Assembly (NCBI GenBank): GCA_030386875.1
Contig: CM059560.1
Location: 43,380,757-43,444,756, forward strand
From: Morinoia aosen
Taxonomy: Eukaryota; Arthropoda; Malacostraca; Amphipoda; Talitridae
DNA: 64,000 nt
Reading direction: 5' to 3'
Made by a program: the position numbers and the translations under genes. Position 1 is the stretch's first letter; every line of letters begins with the position of its first letter. The notes below the pieces were generated by a model. That model worked only from the letters and a program-made list of their open reading frames with translations. It did no database searches and was not told the origin of the DNA. Positions 1-14,000 of this stretch are shown here, in pieces.

Positions 1-2304
1 AGAGATATTTCCTGTACTCCTTTGTGCGCTGTAGAGATACCTTCTGTACTCCTTTGTGCGCTGTAGAGATACCTTCTGTACTCCTTTGTGCGCTGTAGAG
101 ATACCTTCTGTACTCCTTTGTACGTTCTAGAGATATTTCCTGTACTCCTTTGTGCGCTGCAGAGATACCTTCTGTACTCCTTTGTGCGCTGTAGAGATAC
201 CTTCTGTTCTCCTTTGTGCGCTGTAGAGATACCTTCTGTACTCCTTTGTACGCTGTAGAGATACCTTCTGTACTCCTTTGTACGTTCTAGAGATACCTCG
301 TGTACTCCTTTGTACGCTGTAGAGATACCTTCTGTACTCCTTTGTACGTTCTAGAGATATTTCCTGTACTCCTTTGTGCGCTGTAGAGATATCTTCTGTA
401 CTCCTTTGTGCGCTGTAGAGACACCTTCTGTACTCCTTTGTGCGCTGTAGAGATACCTTCTGTACTCCTTTGTGCGCTGTAGAGATACCTTCTGTACTCC
501 TTTGTGCGCTGTAGAGATACCTTCTGTACTCCTTTGTGCGCTGTAGAGATACCTTCTGTACTCCTTTGTGCGCTGTAGAGATACCTTCTGTACTCCTTTG
601 TGCGCTGTAGAGATACCTCGTGTACTCCTTTGTACGCTGTAGAGATACCTTCTGTACTCCTTTGTACGCTGTAGAGATACCTCCTGTACTCCTTTGTGCG
701 CTGTAGAGATACCTTCTGTACTCCTTTGTGCGCTGTAGAGATACCTTCTGTACTCCTTTGTGCGCTGTAGAGATACCTTCTGTACTCCTTTGTACGTTCT
801 AGAGATATTTCCTGTACTCCTTTGTGCGCTGCAGAGATACCTTCTGTACTCCTTTGTGCGCTGTAGAGATACCTTCTGTACTCCTTTGTGCGCTGTAGAG
901 ATACCTTCTGTACTCCTTTGTGCGCTGTAGAGATACCTTCTGTACTCCTTTGTGCGCTGTAGAGATATTTCCTGTACTCCTTTGTGCGCTGTAGAGATAC
1001 CTTCTGTACTCCTTTGTGCGCTGTAGAGATACCTTCTGTACTCCTTTGTGCGCTGTAGAGATACCTTCTGTACTCCTTTGTACGTTCTAGAGATATTTCC
1101 TGTACTCCTTTGTGCGCTGCAGAGATACCTTCTGTACTCCTTTGTGCGCTGTAGAGATACCTTCTGTACTCCTTTGTGCGCTGTAGAGATACCTTCTGTA
1201 CTCCTTTGTACGCTGTAGAGATACCTTCTGTACTCCTTTGTACGTTCTAGAGATATTTCCTGTACTCCTTTGTGCGCTGTAGAGATACCTTCTGTACTCC
1301 TTTGTGCGCTGTAGAGACACCTTCTGTACTCCTTTGTGCGCTGTAGAGATACCTTCTGTACTCCTTTGTGCGCTGTAGAGATACCTTCTGTACTCCTTTG
1401 TACGCTGTAGAGATACCTCGTGTACTCCTATGTACGTTCTAGAGATATTTCCTGTACTCCTTTGTGCGCTGTAGAGATACCTTCTGTACTCCTTTGTGCG
1501 CTGTAGAGATACCTTTTGTACTTCTTTGTGCGCTGTAGAGATACCTTCTGTACTCCTTTGTGCGCTGTAGAGATACCTTCTGTACTCCTTTAGGCGCTGT
1601 AGAGATACCTTCTGTACTCCTTTGTGCGCTGTAGAGATACCTTCTGTACTCCTTTGTGCGCTGTAGAGATACCTTCTGTACTCCTTTGTACGTTCTAGAG
1701 ATATTTCCTGTACTCCTTTGTGCGCTGCAGAGATACCTTCTGTACTCCTTTGTGCGCTGTAGAGATACCTTCTGTACTCCTTTGTGCGCTGTAGAGATAC
1801 CTTCTGTACTCCTTTGTGCGCTGTAGAGATACCTTCTGTACTCCTTTGTGCGCTGTAGAGATACCTTCTGTACTCCTTTGTGCGCTGTAGAGATACCTTC
1901 TGTACTCCTTTGTGCGCTGTAGAGATACCTCGTGTACTCCTTTGTACGCTGTAGAGATACCTTCTGTACTCCTTTGTACGCTGTAGAGATACCTCCTGTA
2001 CTCCTTTGTGCGCTGTAGAGATACCTTCTGTACTCCTTTGTGCGCTGTAGAGATACCTTCTGTACTCCTTTGTGCGCTGTAGAGATACCTTCTGTACTCC
2101 TTTGTACGCTGTAGAGAAACCTCGTGTACTCCTTTGTACGTTCTAGAGACATTTCCTGTACTCCTTTGTGCGCTGTAGAGATACCTTCTGTACTCCTTTG
2201 TGCGCTGTAGAGATACCTTCTGTACTCCTTTGTGCGCTGTAGAGATACCTTCTGTACTCCTTTGTACGCTGTAGAGATACCTCGTGTACTCCTTTGTACG
2301 TTCT
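1..2304 (+). repeat. Satellite mosaic with GCTGCAG-marked units
   Basis: This stretch holds only 32-bp monomers. A D monomer ending GCTGC instead of GCTGT recurs at 156-160, 828-832, 1116-1120 and 1724-1728, giving distances of 672, 288 and 608 bp (21, 9 and 19 monomers), so one unit was copied several times with different numbers of A monomers between. The right end (about 1430-2155) carries AGAGAAACC and AGACATTTCC variants. These recur together at about 14,072-14,122 and 21,911-21,961, so this part is a paralogue of sequence in the 7.8-kb duplication, about 11.97 kb to the left of its first copy. No gene-like signal was seen. Confidence 0.85.
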
Positions 2305-4064
2305 AGAGATATTTCCTGTACTCCTTTGTGCGCTGTAGAGATACCTTCTGTACTCCTTTGTGCGCTGTAGAGATACCTTCTGTACTCCTTTGTGCGCTGT
2401 AGAGATACTTTCTGTACTCCTTTGTGCGCTGTAGAGATACCTTCTGCACTCCTTTGTGCGCTGTAGAGATACCTTCTGTACTCCTTTGTACGCTGTAGAG
2501 ATACCTCGTGTACTCCTTAGTACGTTCTAGAAATATTTCCTGTACTCCTTTGTGCGCTGTAGAGATACCTTCTGTACTTCTTTGTGCGCTGTAGAGATAC
2601 CTTCTGTACTCCTTTGTGCGCTGTAGAGATACCTTTTGTACTCCTTTGTGCGCTGTAGAGATACCTTCTGTACTCCTTTGTGCGCTGTAGAGATACCTTC
2701 TGTACTCCTTTGTACGCTGTAGAGGTACCTCGTGTACTCCTTTGTACGTTCTAGAGATATTTCCTGTACTCCTTTGTGCGCTGTAGAGATACCTTCTGTA
2801 CTCCTTTGTGCGCTGTAGAGATACCTTCTGTACTCCTTTGTGCGCTGTAGAGATACCTTCTGTACTCCTTTGTACGTTCTAGAGATATTTCCTGTACTCC
2901 TTTGTGCGCTGTAGAGATACCTTCTGTACTCATTTGTGCGCTGTAGAGATACCTTCTGTACTCCTTTGTGCGCTGTAGAGATACCTTCTGTACTCCTTTG
3001 TACGCTGTAGAGATACCTTCTGTACTCCTTTGTGCGCTGTAGAGATACCTTCTGTACTCCTTTGTACGCTGTAGAGATACCTCGTGTACTCCTTTGTACG
3101 TTCTAGAGATATTTCCTGTACTCCTTTGTGCGCTGTAGAGATACCTTCTGTACTCCTTTGTGCGCTGTAAAGATACCTTCTGTACTCCTTTGTGCGCTGT
3201 AGAGATACCTTCTGTACTCCTTTGTGCGCTGTAGAGATACCTTCTGTACTCCTTTGTGCGCTGTAGAGATACCTTCTGTACTCCTTTGTACGCTGTAGAG
3301 ATACCTCGTGTACTCCTTTGTACGTTCTAGAGATATTTCCTGTACTCCTTTGTGCGGTGTAGAGATACCTTCTGTACTCCTTTGTGCGCTGTAGAGATAC
3401 CTTCTGTACTCCTTTGTGCGCTCTAGAGATACCTTCTGTACTCCTTTGTGCGCTGTAGAGATACCTTCTGTACTCCTTTGTGCGCTGTAGAGATACCTTC
3501 TGTACTCCTTTGTACGCTGTAGAGATACCTCGTGTACTCCTTTGTACGTTCTAGAGATATTTCCTGTACTCCTTTGTGCGCTGTAGAGATACCTTCTGTA
3601 CTCCTTTGTGCGCTGTAGAGATACCTTCTGTACTCCTTTGTGCGCTGTAGAGATACCTTCTGTACTCCTTTGTGCGCTGTAGAGATACCTTCTGTACTCC
3701 TTTGTGCGCTGTAGAGATACCTCGTGTACTCCTTTGTACGCTGTAGAGATACCTTCTGTACTCCTTTGTGCGCTGTAGAGATACCTTCTGTACTCCTTTG
3801 TACGCTGTAGAGATACCTCGTGTACTCCTTTGTACGTTCTAGAGATATTTCCTGTACTCCTTTGTGCGCTGTAGAGATACCTTCTGTACTCCTTTGTGCG
3901 CTGTAGAGATACCTTCTGTACTCCTTTGTGCGCTGTAGAGATACCTTCTGTACTCCTTTGTGCGCTGTAGAGATACCTTCTGTACTCCTTTGTGCGCTGT
4001 AGAGATACCTTCTGTACTCCTTTGTACGCTGTAGAGATACCTCGTGTACTCCTTTGTACGTTCT
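2305..4064 (+). repeat. Run of regular 224-bp (7-monomer) higher-order repeats
   Basis: D monomers that open each HOR start at 2305, 2529, 2753, 2881, 3105, 3329, 3553, 3841 and 4065. The spacings are 224, 224, 128, 224, 224, 224, 288 and 224 bp, so seven monomers is the dominant unit. Shorter and longer spacings differ by whole monomers. A D-A-A-B-A-B-C' order is clear in many copies in the window, for example 38,590-38,813. The 2529 copy opens AGAAATATTT, a private substitution. This is the clearest stretch of simple HOR structure in the left part of the window. Confidence 0.88.
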
Positions 4065-6056
4065 AGAGATATTTCCTGTACTCCTTTGTGCGCTGTAGAG
4101 ATACCTTCTGTACTCCTTTGTGCGCTGTAGAGATACCTTCTGTACTCCTTTGTGCGCTGTAGAGATACCTTCTGTACTCCTTTGTGCGCTGTAGAGATAC
4201 CTCGTGTACTCCTTTGTACGCTGTAGAGATACCTTCTGTATTCCTTTGTGCGCTGTAGAGATACCTTCTGTACTCCTTTGTGCGCTGTAGAGATACCTCG
4301 TGTACTCCTTTGTACGCTGTAGAGATACCTTCTGTACTCCTTTGTACGCTGTAGAGATACCTCGTGTACTCCTTTGTGCGCTGTAGAGATACCTTCTGTA
4401 CTCCTTTGTACGCTGTAGAGATACCTCGTGTACTCCTTTGTACGTTCTTGAGATATTTCCTGTACTCCTTTGTGCGCTGTAGAGATACCTTTTGTACTCC
4501 TTTGTGCGCTGTAGAGATACCTTCTGTACTCCTTTGTCCGCTGTAGAGATACCTTCTCTACTCCTTTGTGCGCTGTAGAGATACCTTCTGTACTCCTTTG
4601 TGCGCTGTAGAGATACCTTCTGTACTCCTTTGTACGCTGTAGAGATACCTTCTGTACTCCTTTGTGCGCTGTAGAGATACCTTCTGTACTCCTTTGTGCG
4701 CTGTAGAGATACCTTCTGTACTCGTTTGTACGCTGTAGAGATACCTCGTGTACTCCTTTGTACGTTCTAGAGATATTTCCTGTACTCCTTTGTGCGCTGT
4801 AGAGATACCTTCTGTACAACTTTGTGCGCTGTAGAGATACCTTCTGTACTATTTTGTGCGCTGTAGAGATACCTTCTGTACTCCTTTGTACGCTGTAGAG
4901 ATACCTTCTGTACTCCTTTGTGCGCTGGAGAGATACCTTCTGTACTCCTTTGTACGCTGTAGAGATACCTTCTGTACTCCTTTGTACGCTGTAGAGATAC
5001 CTCGTGTACTCCTTTGTACGTTCTAGAGATATTTCCTGTACTCCTTTGTGCGCTGTAGAGATACCTTCTGTACTCCTTTGTGCGCTGTAGAGATACCTTC
5101 TGTACTCCTTTGTGCGCTGTGGAGATACATTCTGTACTCCTTTGTACGCTGTAGAGATACCTTCTGTACTCCTTTGTGCGCTGTAGAGATACCTTCTGTA
5201 CTCCTTTGTACGCTGTAGAGATACCTTCTGTACTCCTTTGTACGCTGTAGAGATACCTCGTGTACTCCTTTGTACGTTCTAGAGATATTTCCTGTACTCC
5301 TTTGTGCGCTGTAGAGATACCTTCTGTACTCCTTTGTGCGCTGTAGAGATACCTTCTGTACTTCTTTGTGCGCTGTAGAGATACCTTCTGTACTCCTTTG
5401 TACGCTGTAAAGATACCTTCTGTACTCCTATGTGCGCTGTAGAGATACCCTCTGTACTCCTTTGTACGCTGTAGAGATACCTCGTGTACTCCTTTGTACG
5501 TTCTAGAGATATTTCCTGTACTCCTGTGTGCGCTGTAGAGATACCTTCTGTACTCCTTTGTGCGCTGTAGAGATACCTTCTGTACTCCTTTGTGCGCTGT
5601 AGAGATACCTTCTGTACTCATTTGTGTGCTGTAGAGATACCTTCTGTACTCCTTCGTGCGCTGTAGAGTTACCTTCTGTACTCCTTTGTGCGCTGTAGAG
5701 ATACCTCGTGTACTCCTTTGTACGCTGTAGAGATACCTTCTGTACTCCTTTGTACGCTGTAGAGATACCTCGTGTACGTCTTTGTGCGCTGTAGAGATAC
5801 CTTCTGTACTCCTTTGTACGCTGTAGAGATACCTCGTGTACTCCTTTGTACGTTCTAGAGATATTTCCTGTACTCCTTTGTGCGCTGTAGAGATACCTTC
5901 TGTACTCCTTTGTGCGCTGTAGAGATACCTTCTGTATTCCTTTGTGCGCTGTAGAGATACCTTCTGTACTCCTTTGTGCGCTGTAGAGATACCTTCTGTA
6001 CTCCTTTGTGCGCTGTAGAGATACCTTCTGTACTCCTTTGTGCGCTGTAGAGATAC
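4065..6056 (+). repeat. Satellite block paralogous to 28.1-29.7 kb and 43.7-45.0 kb
   Basis: Monomers carrying GTGTACGTC (5773), followed 282 bp later by ACCATCTG (CATC at 6057), recur with exactly the same 282-bp spacing at 29,421/29,703, 44,684/44,966 and 46,604/46,886. TACAAC marks about 4815 and also 11,151, 18,990, 27,373 and 42,988. The block is therefore one of at least four related segments spread over the window. It shows more private single-base variants (for example ACTATTTTG near 4850, GTCCGC near 4537 and GCTGGAG near 4925) than the 11-27 kb region, consistent with an older copy. Confidence 0.8.
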
Positions 6057-8067
6057 CATCTGTACTCCTTTGTGCGCTGTAGAGATACCTTCTGTACTCC
6101 TTTGTGCGCTGTAGAGATACCTTCTGTACTCCTTTGTGCGCTGTAGAGATACCTCGTGTACTCCTTTGTACGCTGTAGAGATACCTTCTGTACTCCTTTG
6201 TACGCTGTAGAGATACCTCGTGTACTCCTTTGTACGTTCTAGAGATATTTCCTGTACTCCTTTGTGCGCTGTAGAGATACCTTCTGTACTCCTTCGTGCG
6301 CTGTAGAGATACCTTCTGTACTGCTTTGTGCGCTGTAGAGATACCTTCTGTACTCCTTTGTGCGCTATAGAGATACCTCGTGTACTCCTTTGTGCGCTGT
6401 AGAGATACCTTCTGTACTCTTTTGTGCGCTGTAGAGATACCTTCTGTACTCCTTTGTGCGCTGTAGAGATACCTTCTGTACTCCTTTGTGCGCTGTAGAG
6501 ATACCTTCTGTACTCCTTTGTGCGCTGTAGAGATACCTTCTGTACTCCTTTGTGCGCTGTAGAGATACCTTCTGTACTCCTTTGTGCGCTGTAGAGATAC
6601 CTTCTGTACTCCTTTGTGCGCTGTAGAGATACCTCGTGTACTCCTTTGTACGCTGTAGAGATACCTCCTGTACTCCTTTGTACGCTGTAGAGATACCTCG
6701 TGTACTCCTTTGTACGTTCTAGAGATATTTCCTGTACTCCTTTGTGCGCTGTAGAGATACCTTCTGTACTCCTTTGTGCGCTGTAGAGATACCTTCTGTA
6801 CTCCTTTGTGCGCTGTAGAGATACCTTCTGTACTCCTTTGTGCGCTGTAGAGATACCTCGTGTACTCCTTTGTACGCTGTAGAGATACCTTCTGTACTCC
6901 TTTGTGCGCTGTAGAGATACCTTCTGTACTCCTTTGTGCGCTGTAGAGATACCTTCTGTACTCCTTTGTGCGCTGTAGAGATACCTTCTGTACTCCTTTG
7001 TGCGCTGTAGAGATACCTTCTGTACTCCTTTGTGCGCTGTAGAGTTACCTTCTGTACTCCTTTGTGCGCTGTAGAGATACCTCGTGTACTCCTTTGTACG
7101 CTGTAGAGATACCTTCTGTACTCCTTTGTACGCTGTAGAGATACCTCGTGTACTCCTTGTACGTTCTAGAGATATTTCCTGTACTCCTTTGTGCGCTGTA
7201 GAAATACCTTCTGTACTCCTTTGTGCGCTATAGAGATACCTTCCGTACTCCTTTGTGCGCTGTAGAGATACCTTCTGTACTCCTTTGTACGCTGTAGAGA
7301 TACCTTCTGTACTCCTTTGTACGCTGTAGAGATACCTCGTGTACTCCTTTGTACGTTCTAGAGAAATTTCCTGTACTCCTTCGTGCGCTGTAGAGATACC
7401 TTCTGTACCCCTTTGTGCGCTGTAGAGATACCTTCTGTACTCCTTTGTACGCTGTAGAGATACCTCGTATACTCCTTTGTACGTTCTAGAGATATTTCCT
7501 GTCCACCTTTGTGCGCTGTAAAGATACCTTCTGTACTCCTTTGTGCGCTGTAGAGATACCTTCTGTACTCCTTTGTGCGCTGTACAGATACCTTCTGTAC
7601 TCCTTTGTGCGCAGTAGAGATACCTTCTGTACTCCTTTGTGCGCTGTAGAGATACCTTCTGTACTCCTTTGTGCGCTGTAGAGATACCTCGTGTACTCCT
7701 TTGTACGCTGTAGAGATACCTTCTGTACTCCTTTGTACGCCGTAGAGATACCTCGTGTACTCCTTTGTGCGCTGTAGAGATACCTTCTGTACTCCTTTGT
7801 ACGCTGTAGAGATACCTCGTGTACTCCTTTGTACGTTCTAGAGATATTTCCTGTACTCCTTTGTGCGCTGTAGAGATACCTTCTGTACTCCTTTGTGCGC
7901 TGTAGAGATACCTTCTGTACTCCTTTGTGCGCTGTAGAGAAACCTTCTGTACTCCTTTGTGCGCTGTAGAGATACCTTCTGTACTCCTTTGTGCGCTGTA
8001 GAGATACCTTCTGTACTCCTTTGTACGCTGTAGAGATACCTCGTGTACTCCTTTGTACGTTCTAGAG
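6057..8067 (+). repeat. Super-repeat S, copy S0 (long form)
   Basis: S copies are recognised by an ordered set of variant monomers: ACCATCTG, then GAAATACC with TTCCG in the following monomer, then AGAAATTTCC, then GTAAAGA, GTACAGA and ACGCCGT. Here CATC is at 6057, GAAATACC at 7201, AGAAATTTCC at about 7362, GTAAAGA near 7518, GTACAGA near 7582 and GCCGT near 7739. The distance from the first to the second marker is 1,144 bp, that is 1,145 less a one-base loss at about 7157. S0 has a single AGAAATTTCC HOR, unlike S1-S6. The right boundary is approximate. Confidence 0.85.
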
Positions 8068-11061
8068 ATATTTCCTCTACTCCTTTGTGCGCTGTAGAGA
8101 TACCTTCTGTACTCCTTTGTGCGCTGTAGAGATACCTTCTGTACTCCTTTGTGCGCTGTAGAGATACCTTCTGTACTCCTTTGTACGCTGTAGAGATACC
8201 TTCTGTACTCCTTTGTGCGCTGTAGAGATACCTTCTGTACTCCTTTGTACGCTGTAGAGATACCTCCTGTACTCCTTTGTACGTTCTAGAGATATTTCCT
8301 GTACTCCTTTGTGCGCTGTAGAGATACCTTCTGTACTCCTTTGTGCACTGTAGAGACCCTTTCTGTACTCCTTTGTGCGCTGTAGAGATACCTTCTGTAC
8401 TCCTTTGTGCGCTGTAGAGATACCTTCTGTACTCCTTTGTACCCTGCAGAGATACCTTCTGTACTCCTTTGTGCGCTGTAGAGATACCTTCTGTACTCCT
8501 TTGTACGCTGTAGAGATACCTCGTGTACTCCTTTGTACGTTCTAGAGATATTTCCTGTACTCCTTTGTGCGCTGTAGAGATACCTTCTGTACTCCTTTGT
8601 GCGCTGTAGAGATACCTTCTGTACTCCTTTTTTGCGCTGTAGAGATACCTTCTGTACTCCTTTGTACGCTGTAGAGATGCCTTCTGTACTCCTTTGTGCG
8701 CTGTAGAGATACCTTCTGTACTCCTTTGTACGCTGTAGAGATACCTCGTGTACTCCTTTGTACGTTCTAGAGATATTTCCTGTACTCCTTTGTGCGCTGT
8801 AGAGATACCTTCTGTACTCCTTTGTGCGCTGTAGAGATACCTTCTGTACTCCTTTGTGCGCTGTAGAGATACCTTCTGTACTCCTTTGTGCGCTGTAGAG
8901 ATACCTTCTGTAATCCTTTGTGCGCTGTAGAGATACCTTCTGTACTCCTTTGTGCGCTGTAGAGATACCTCGTGTACTCCTTTGTACGCTGTAGAGATAC
9001 CTTCTGTACTATTTTGTACGCTGTAGAGATACCTCGTGTACTCCTTTGTGCGCTGTAGAGATACCTTCTGTACTCCTTTGTACGCTGTAGAGATACCTCG
9101 TGTACTCCTTTGTACATTCTAGAGATATTTCCTGTACTCCTTTGTGCGATGTAGAGATACCTTCTGTACTCCTTTGTGCGCTGTAGAGATACCTTCTGTA
9201 CTCCTTTGTGCGCTGTAGAGATACCTTCTGTACTCCTTTGTGCGCTGTAGAGATACCTTCTGTACTCCTTTGTGCGCTGTAGAGATACCTTCTGTACTCC
9301 TTTGTGCGCTGTACAGATACCTTCTGTACTCCTTTGTGCGCTGTAGAGATACCTTCTCTACTCCTTTGTGCGCTGTAGAGATACCTCGTGTACTCCTTTG
9401 TACGCTGTAGAGATACCTTCTGTACTCCTTTGTACGTTCTAGAGGTATTTCCTGTACTCCTTTGTGCGCTGTAGAGATACCTTCTGTACTCCTTTGTGCG
9501 CTGTAGAGATACCTTCTGTACTCCTTCGTGCGCTGTAGAGATACCTTCTGTACTCCTTTGTGCGCTGTAGAGATACCTTCTGTACTCCTTTGTGCGCTGT
9601 AGAGATACCTTCTTTACTCCTTTGTGCGCTGTAGAGATACCTTCTGTACTCCTTTGTGCGCTGTAGAGATACCTTCTGTACTCCTTTGTACGCTGTAGAG
9701 ATACCTTCTGTACTCCTTTGTGCGCTGTAGAGATACCTTCTGTACTCCTTTGTACGCTGTAGAGATACCTCGTGTACTCCTTTGTACGTTCTAGAGATAT
9801 TTCCTGTACTCCTTTGTGCGCTGTAGAGATACCTTCTGTACTCCTTTGTGCGCTGTAGAGATACCTTCTGTACTCCTTTGTGCGCTTTAGAGATACCTTC
9901 TGTACTCCTTTGTACGCTGTAGAGATACCTTCTGTACTCCTTTGTGCGCTGTAGAGATACCTTCTGTACTCCTTTGTACGCTGTAGAGACACCTTCTGTA
10001 CTTCTTTGTGCGCTGTAGAGATACCTTCTGTACTCCATTGTGCGCTGTAGAGATACCTTCTGTACTCCTTTGTGCGCTGTAGAGATACCTTCTGTACTCC
10101 TTTGTACGTTCTAGAGATATTTCCTGTACTTCTTTGTGCGCTGTAGGGATACCTCCTGTACTCCTTTGTACGCTGTAGAGATACCTCGTGTACTCCTTTG
10201 TACGTTCTAGAGATATTTCCTGTACTCCTTTGTGCGCTGTAGAGATAACTTCTGTACTCCTTTGTGCACTGTAGAGATACCTTCTGTACTCCTTTGTGCG
10301 CTGTAGAGATACCTTCTGTACTCCTTTGTACGCTGTAGAGATACCTCGTGTACTCCTTTGTACGTTCTAGAGATATTTCCTGTACTCCTTTGTGCGCTGT
10401 AGAGATACCTTCTGTACTCCTTTGTGCGCTGTAGAGATACCTTCTGTACTCCTTTGTGCGCTGTAGAGATACCTTCTGTACTCCTTTGTACGCTGTAGAG
10501 ATACCTTCTGTACTCCTTTGTGCGCTGTAGAGATACCTTCTGTACTCCTTTGTACGCTGTAGAGATACCTCGTGTACTCCTTTGTACGTTCTAGAAATAT
10601 TTCCTGTACTCCTTTGTGCGCTGTAGAGATACCTTCTCTACTCCTTTGTGCGCTGTAGAGATACCTTCTGTACTCCTTTGTGCGCTGTAGAGATACCTTC
10701 TGTACTCCTTTGTGCGCTGTAAAGACACCTTCTGTACTCCTTTGTACGCTGTAGAGATACCTTCTGTACTCCTTTGTGCGCTGTAGAGATACCTTCTGTA
10801 CTCCTTTGTACGCTGTAGAGATACCTCGTGTACTCCTTTGTACGTTCTAGAGATATTTCCTGAACTCCTTTGTGCGCTGTAGAGATACCTTCTGTACTCG
10901 TTTGTGCGCTGTAGAGATACCTTCTGTACTCCTTTGTGCGCTGAAGAGATACCTTCTGTACTCCTTTGTACGCTGTAGAGATACCTTCTGTACTCCTTTG
11001 TGCGCTGTAGAGATACCTTCTGTACTCCTTTGTGCGCTGTAGAGATACCTTCTGTACTCCT
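8068..11061 (+). repeat. Short-HOR satellite block, paralogous to 26.8-27.4 kb and 39.8-43.2 kb
   Basis: HOR-opening D monomers start at 8288, 8544 and 8769 (256 bp, then 224 bp plus one extra base from the insertion near 8628-8633). A D monomer with CTGAAC at 10,860 recurs at 27,082 and 42,697, and TACAAC lies 291 bp downstream in all three. The offsets are 16,222 and 15,615 bp. ACTCCATTG near 10,033 has a counterpart near 40,333 in a similar context. The block therefore belongs to an older duplication with a period of about 16 kb. Only satellite monomers are present. Confidence 0.82.
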
Positions 11062-14000
11062 TTGTACGCTGTAGAGATACCTCGTGTACTCCTTTGTACG
11101 TTCTAGAGATATTTCCTGTACTCCTTTGTGCGCTGTAGAGATACCTTCTGTACAACTTTGTGCGCTGTAGAGATACCTTCTGTACTCCTTTGTGCGCTGT
11201 AGAGATACCTTCTGTACTCCTTTGTACGCTGTAGAGATACCTTCTGTACTCCTTTGTGCGCTGTAGAGATACCTTCTGTACTCCTTTGTACGCTGTAGAG
11301 ATACCTTCTGTACTCCTTTGTACGCTGTAGAGATACCTCGTGTACTCCTTTGTACGTTCTAGAGATATTTCCTGTACTCCTTTGTGCGCTGTAGAGATAC
11401 CTTCTGTACTCCTTTGTGCGCTGTAGAGATACCTTCTGTACTCCTTTGTGCGCTGTAGAGATACCTTCTGTACTCCTTTGTACGCTGTAGAGATACCTTC
11501 TGTACTCCATTGTGCGCTGTAGAGATACCTTCTGTACTCCTTTGTACGCTGTAGAGATACCTTCTGTACTCCTTTGTACGCTGTAGAGATACCTCGTGTA
11601 CTCCTTTGTACGTTCTAGAGATCTTTCCTGTACTCCTTTGTGCGCTGTAGAGATACCTTCTGTACTCCTTTGTGCGCTGTAGAGATACCTTCTGTACTCC
11701 TTTGTGCGCTGTAGAGATACCTTCTGTACTCCTTTGTACGCTGTAAAGATACCTTCTGTACTCCTTTGTGCGCTGTAGAGATACCTTCTGTACTCCTTTG
11801 TACGCTGTAGAGATACCTCGTGTACTCCTTTGTACGTTCTAGAGATATTTCCTGTACTCCTGTGTGCGCTGTAGAGATACCTTCTGTACTCCTTTGTGCG
11901 CTGTAGAGATACCTTCTGTACTCCTTTGTGCGCTGTAGAGATACCTTCTGTACTCCTTTGTGCGCTGTAGAGATACCTTCTGTACTTCTTTGTGCGCTGT
12001 AGAGATACCTTCTGTACTCCTTTGTGCGCTGTAGAGATACCTCGTGTACTCCTTTGTACGCTGTAGAGATACCTTCTGTACTCCTTTGTACGCTGTAGAG
12101 ATACCTCGTGTACTCCTTTGTGCGCTGTAGAGATACCTTCTGTACTCCTTTGTACGCTGTAGAGATACCTCGTGTACTCCTTTGTACGTTTTAGAGATAT
12201 TTCCTCTACTCCTTTGTGCGCTGTAGAGATACCTTCTGTACTCCTTTGTGCGCTGTAGAGATACCTTCTGTACTCCTTTGTGCGCTGTAGAGATACCTTC
12301 TGTACTCCTTTGTGCGCTGTAGAGATACCTTCTGTACTCCTTTGTGCGCTGTAGAGATACCTTCTGTACTCCTTTGTGCGCTGTAGAGATACCTTCTGTA
12401 CTCCTTTGTGCGCTGTAGAGATACCTTCTGTACTCCTTTGTGCGCTGTAGAGATACCTCGTGTACTCCTTTGTACGGTGTAGAGATACCTTTTGTACTCC
12501 TTTTTGCGCTGTAGAGATACCTTCTGTACTCCTTTGTACGCTGTAGAGATACCTCGTGTACTCCTTTGTACGTTCTAGAGATATTTCCTGTACTCCTTTG
12601 TGCGCTGTAGAGATACCTTCTGTACTCCTTTGTGCGCTGTAGAGATACCTTCTGTACTCCTTTGTGCGCTGTAGAGATACCTTCTGTACTCCTTTGTGCG
12701 CTGTAGAGATACCTTCTGTACTCCTTTGTGCGCTGTAGAGATACCTCGTGTACTCCTTTGTACGCTGTAGAGATACCTTCTGTACTCCTTTGTACGCTGT
12801 AGAGATACCTCGTGTACTCCATTGTGCGCTGTAGAGATACCTTCTGTACTCCTTTGTTTGCTGTAGAGATACCTCGTGTACTCCTTTGTGCGCTGTAGAG
12901 ATACCTTCTGTACTCCTTTTTACGCTGTAGAGATACCTCGTGTACTTCTTTGTACGTTCTAGAGATATTTCCTGTACTCCTTTGTGCGCTGTAGAGATAC
13001 CTTCTGTACCCCTTTGTGCGCTGTAGAGATACCTTCTGTTCTCCTTTGTGCGCTGTAGAGATACCTTCTGTACTCCTTTGTGCGCTGTAGAGATACCTTC
13101 TGTACTCCTTTGTGCGCTGTAGAGATACCTTCTGTACTCCTTTGTGCGCTGTAGAGATACCTTCTGTACTCCTTTGTGCGCTGTAGAGATACCTTCTGTA
13201 CTCCTTTGTGCGGCGTAGAGATACCTTCTGTACTCCTTCGTGCGCTGTAGAGATACCTCGTGTACTCCTTTGTACGCTGTAGAGATACCTTCTGTACTCC
13301 TTTGTACGTTCTAGAGATATTTCCTGTACTCCTCTGTGCGCTGTAGAGATACCTTCTGTACTCCTTTGTGCGCTGTAGAGATACCTTCTGTACTCCTTTG
13401 TGCGCTGTAGAGATACCTTCTGTACTCCTTTGTGCGCTGTAGAGATACCTTCTGTACTCCTTTGTACGCTGTAGAGATACCTCGTGTACTCCTTTGTACG
13501 TTCTAGAGATATTTGCTGTACTCCTTTGTGCGCTGTAGAGATACCTTCTGTACTCCTTTGTGCGCTGTAGAGATACCTTCTGTACTTCTTTGTGCGCTGT
13601 AGAGATACCTTCTGTACTCCTTTGTCGCTGTAGAGATACTTCGTGTACTCCTTTGTACGTTCTAGAGATATTTCCTGTACTCCTTTGTGCGCTGTAGAGA
13701 TACCTTCTGTACTCCTTTGTGCGCTGTAGAGATACCTTCTGTACTCCTTTGCGCGCTGTAGAGATACCTTCTGTACTCCTTTGTGCGCTGTAGAGATACC
13801 TTCTGTACTCCTTTGTGCGCTGTAGAGATACCTTCTGTACCCCTTTGTGCGCTGTAGAGATACCTTCTGTACTCCTTTGTGCGCTGTAGAGATACCTCGT
13901 GTACTCCTTTGTACGCTGTAGAGATACCTTCTGTACACCTTTGTACGCTGTAGAGATACCTCCTGTACTCCTTTGTGCGCTGTAGAGATACATTCTGTAC

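Noticed and set aside
120-140. Heat-shock element in GTTCTAGAGATATTTCC
   Set aside because: TTCTAGA resembles one half of such an element, but the required GAA repeat reads GAG and the third unit is out of phase. The AGAAATTT variants come closer but still do not give regular five-base units.
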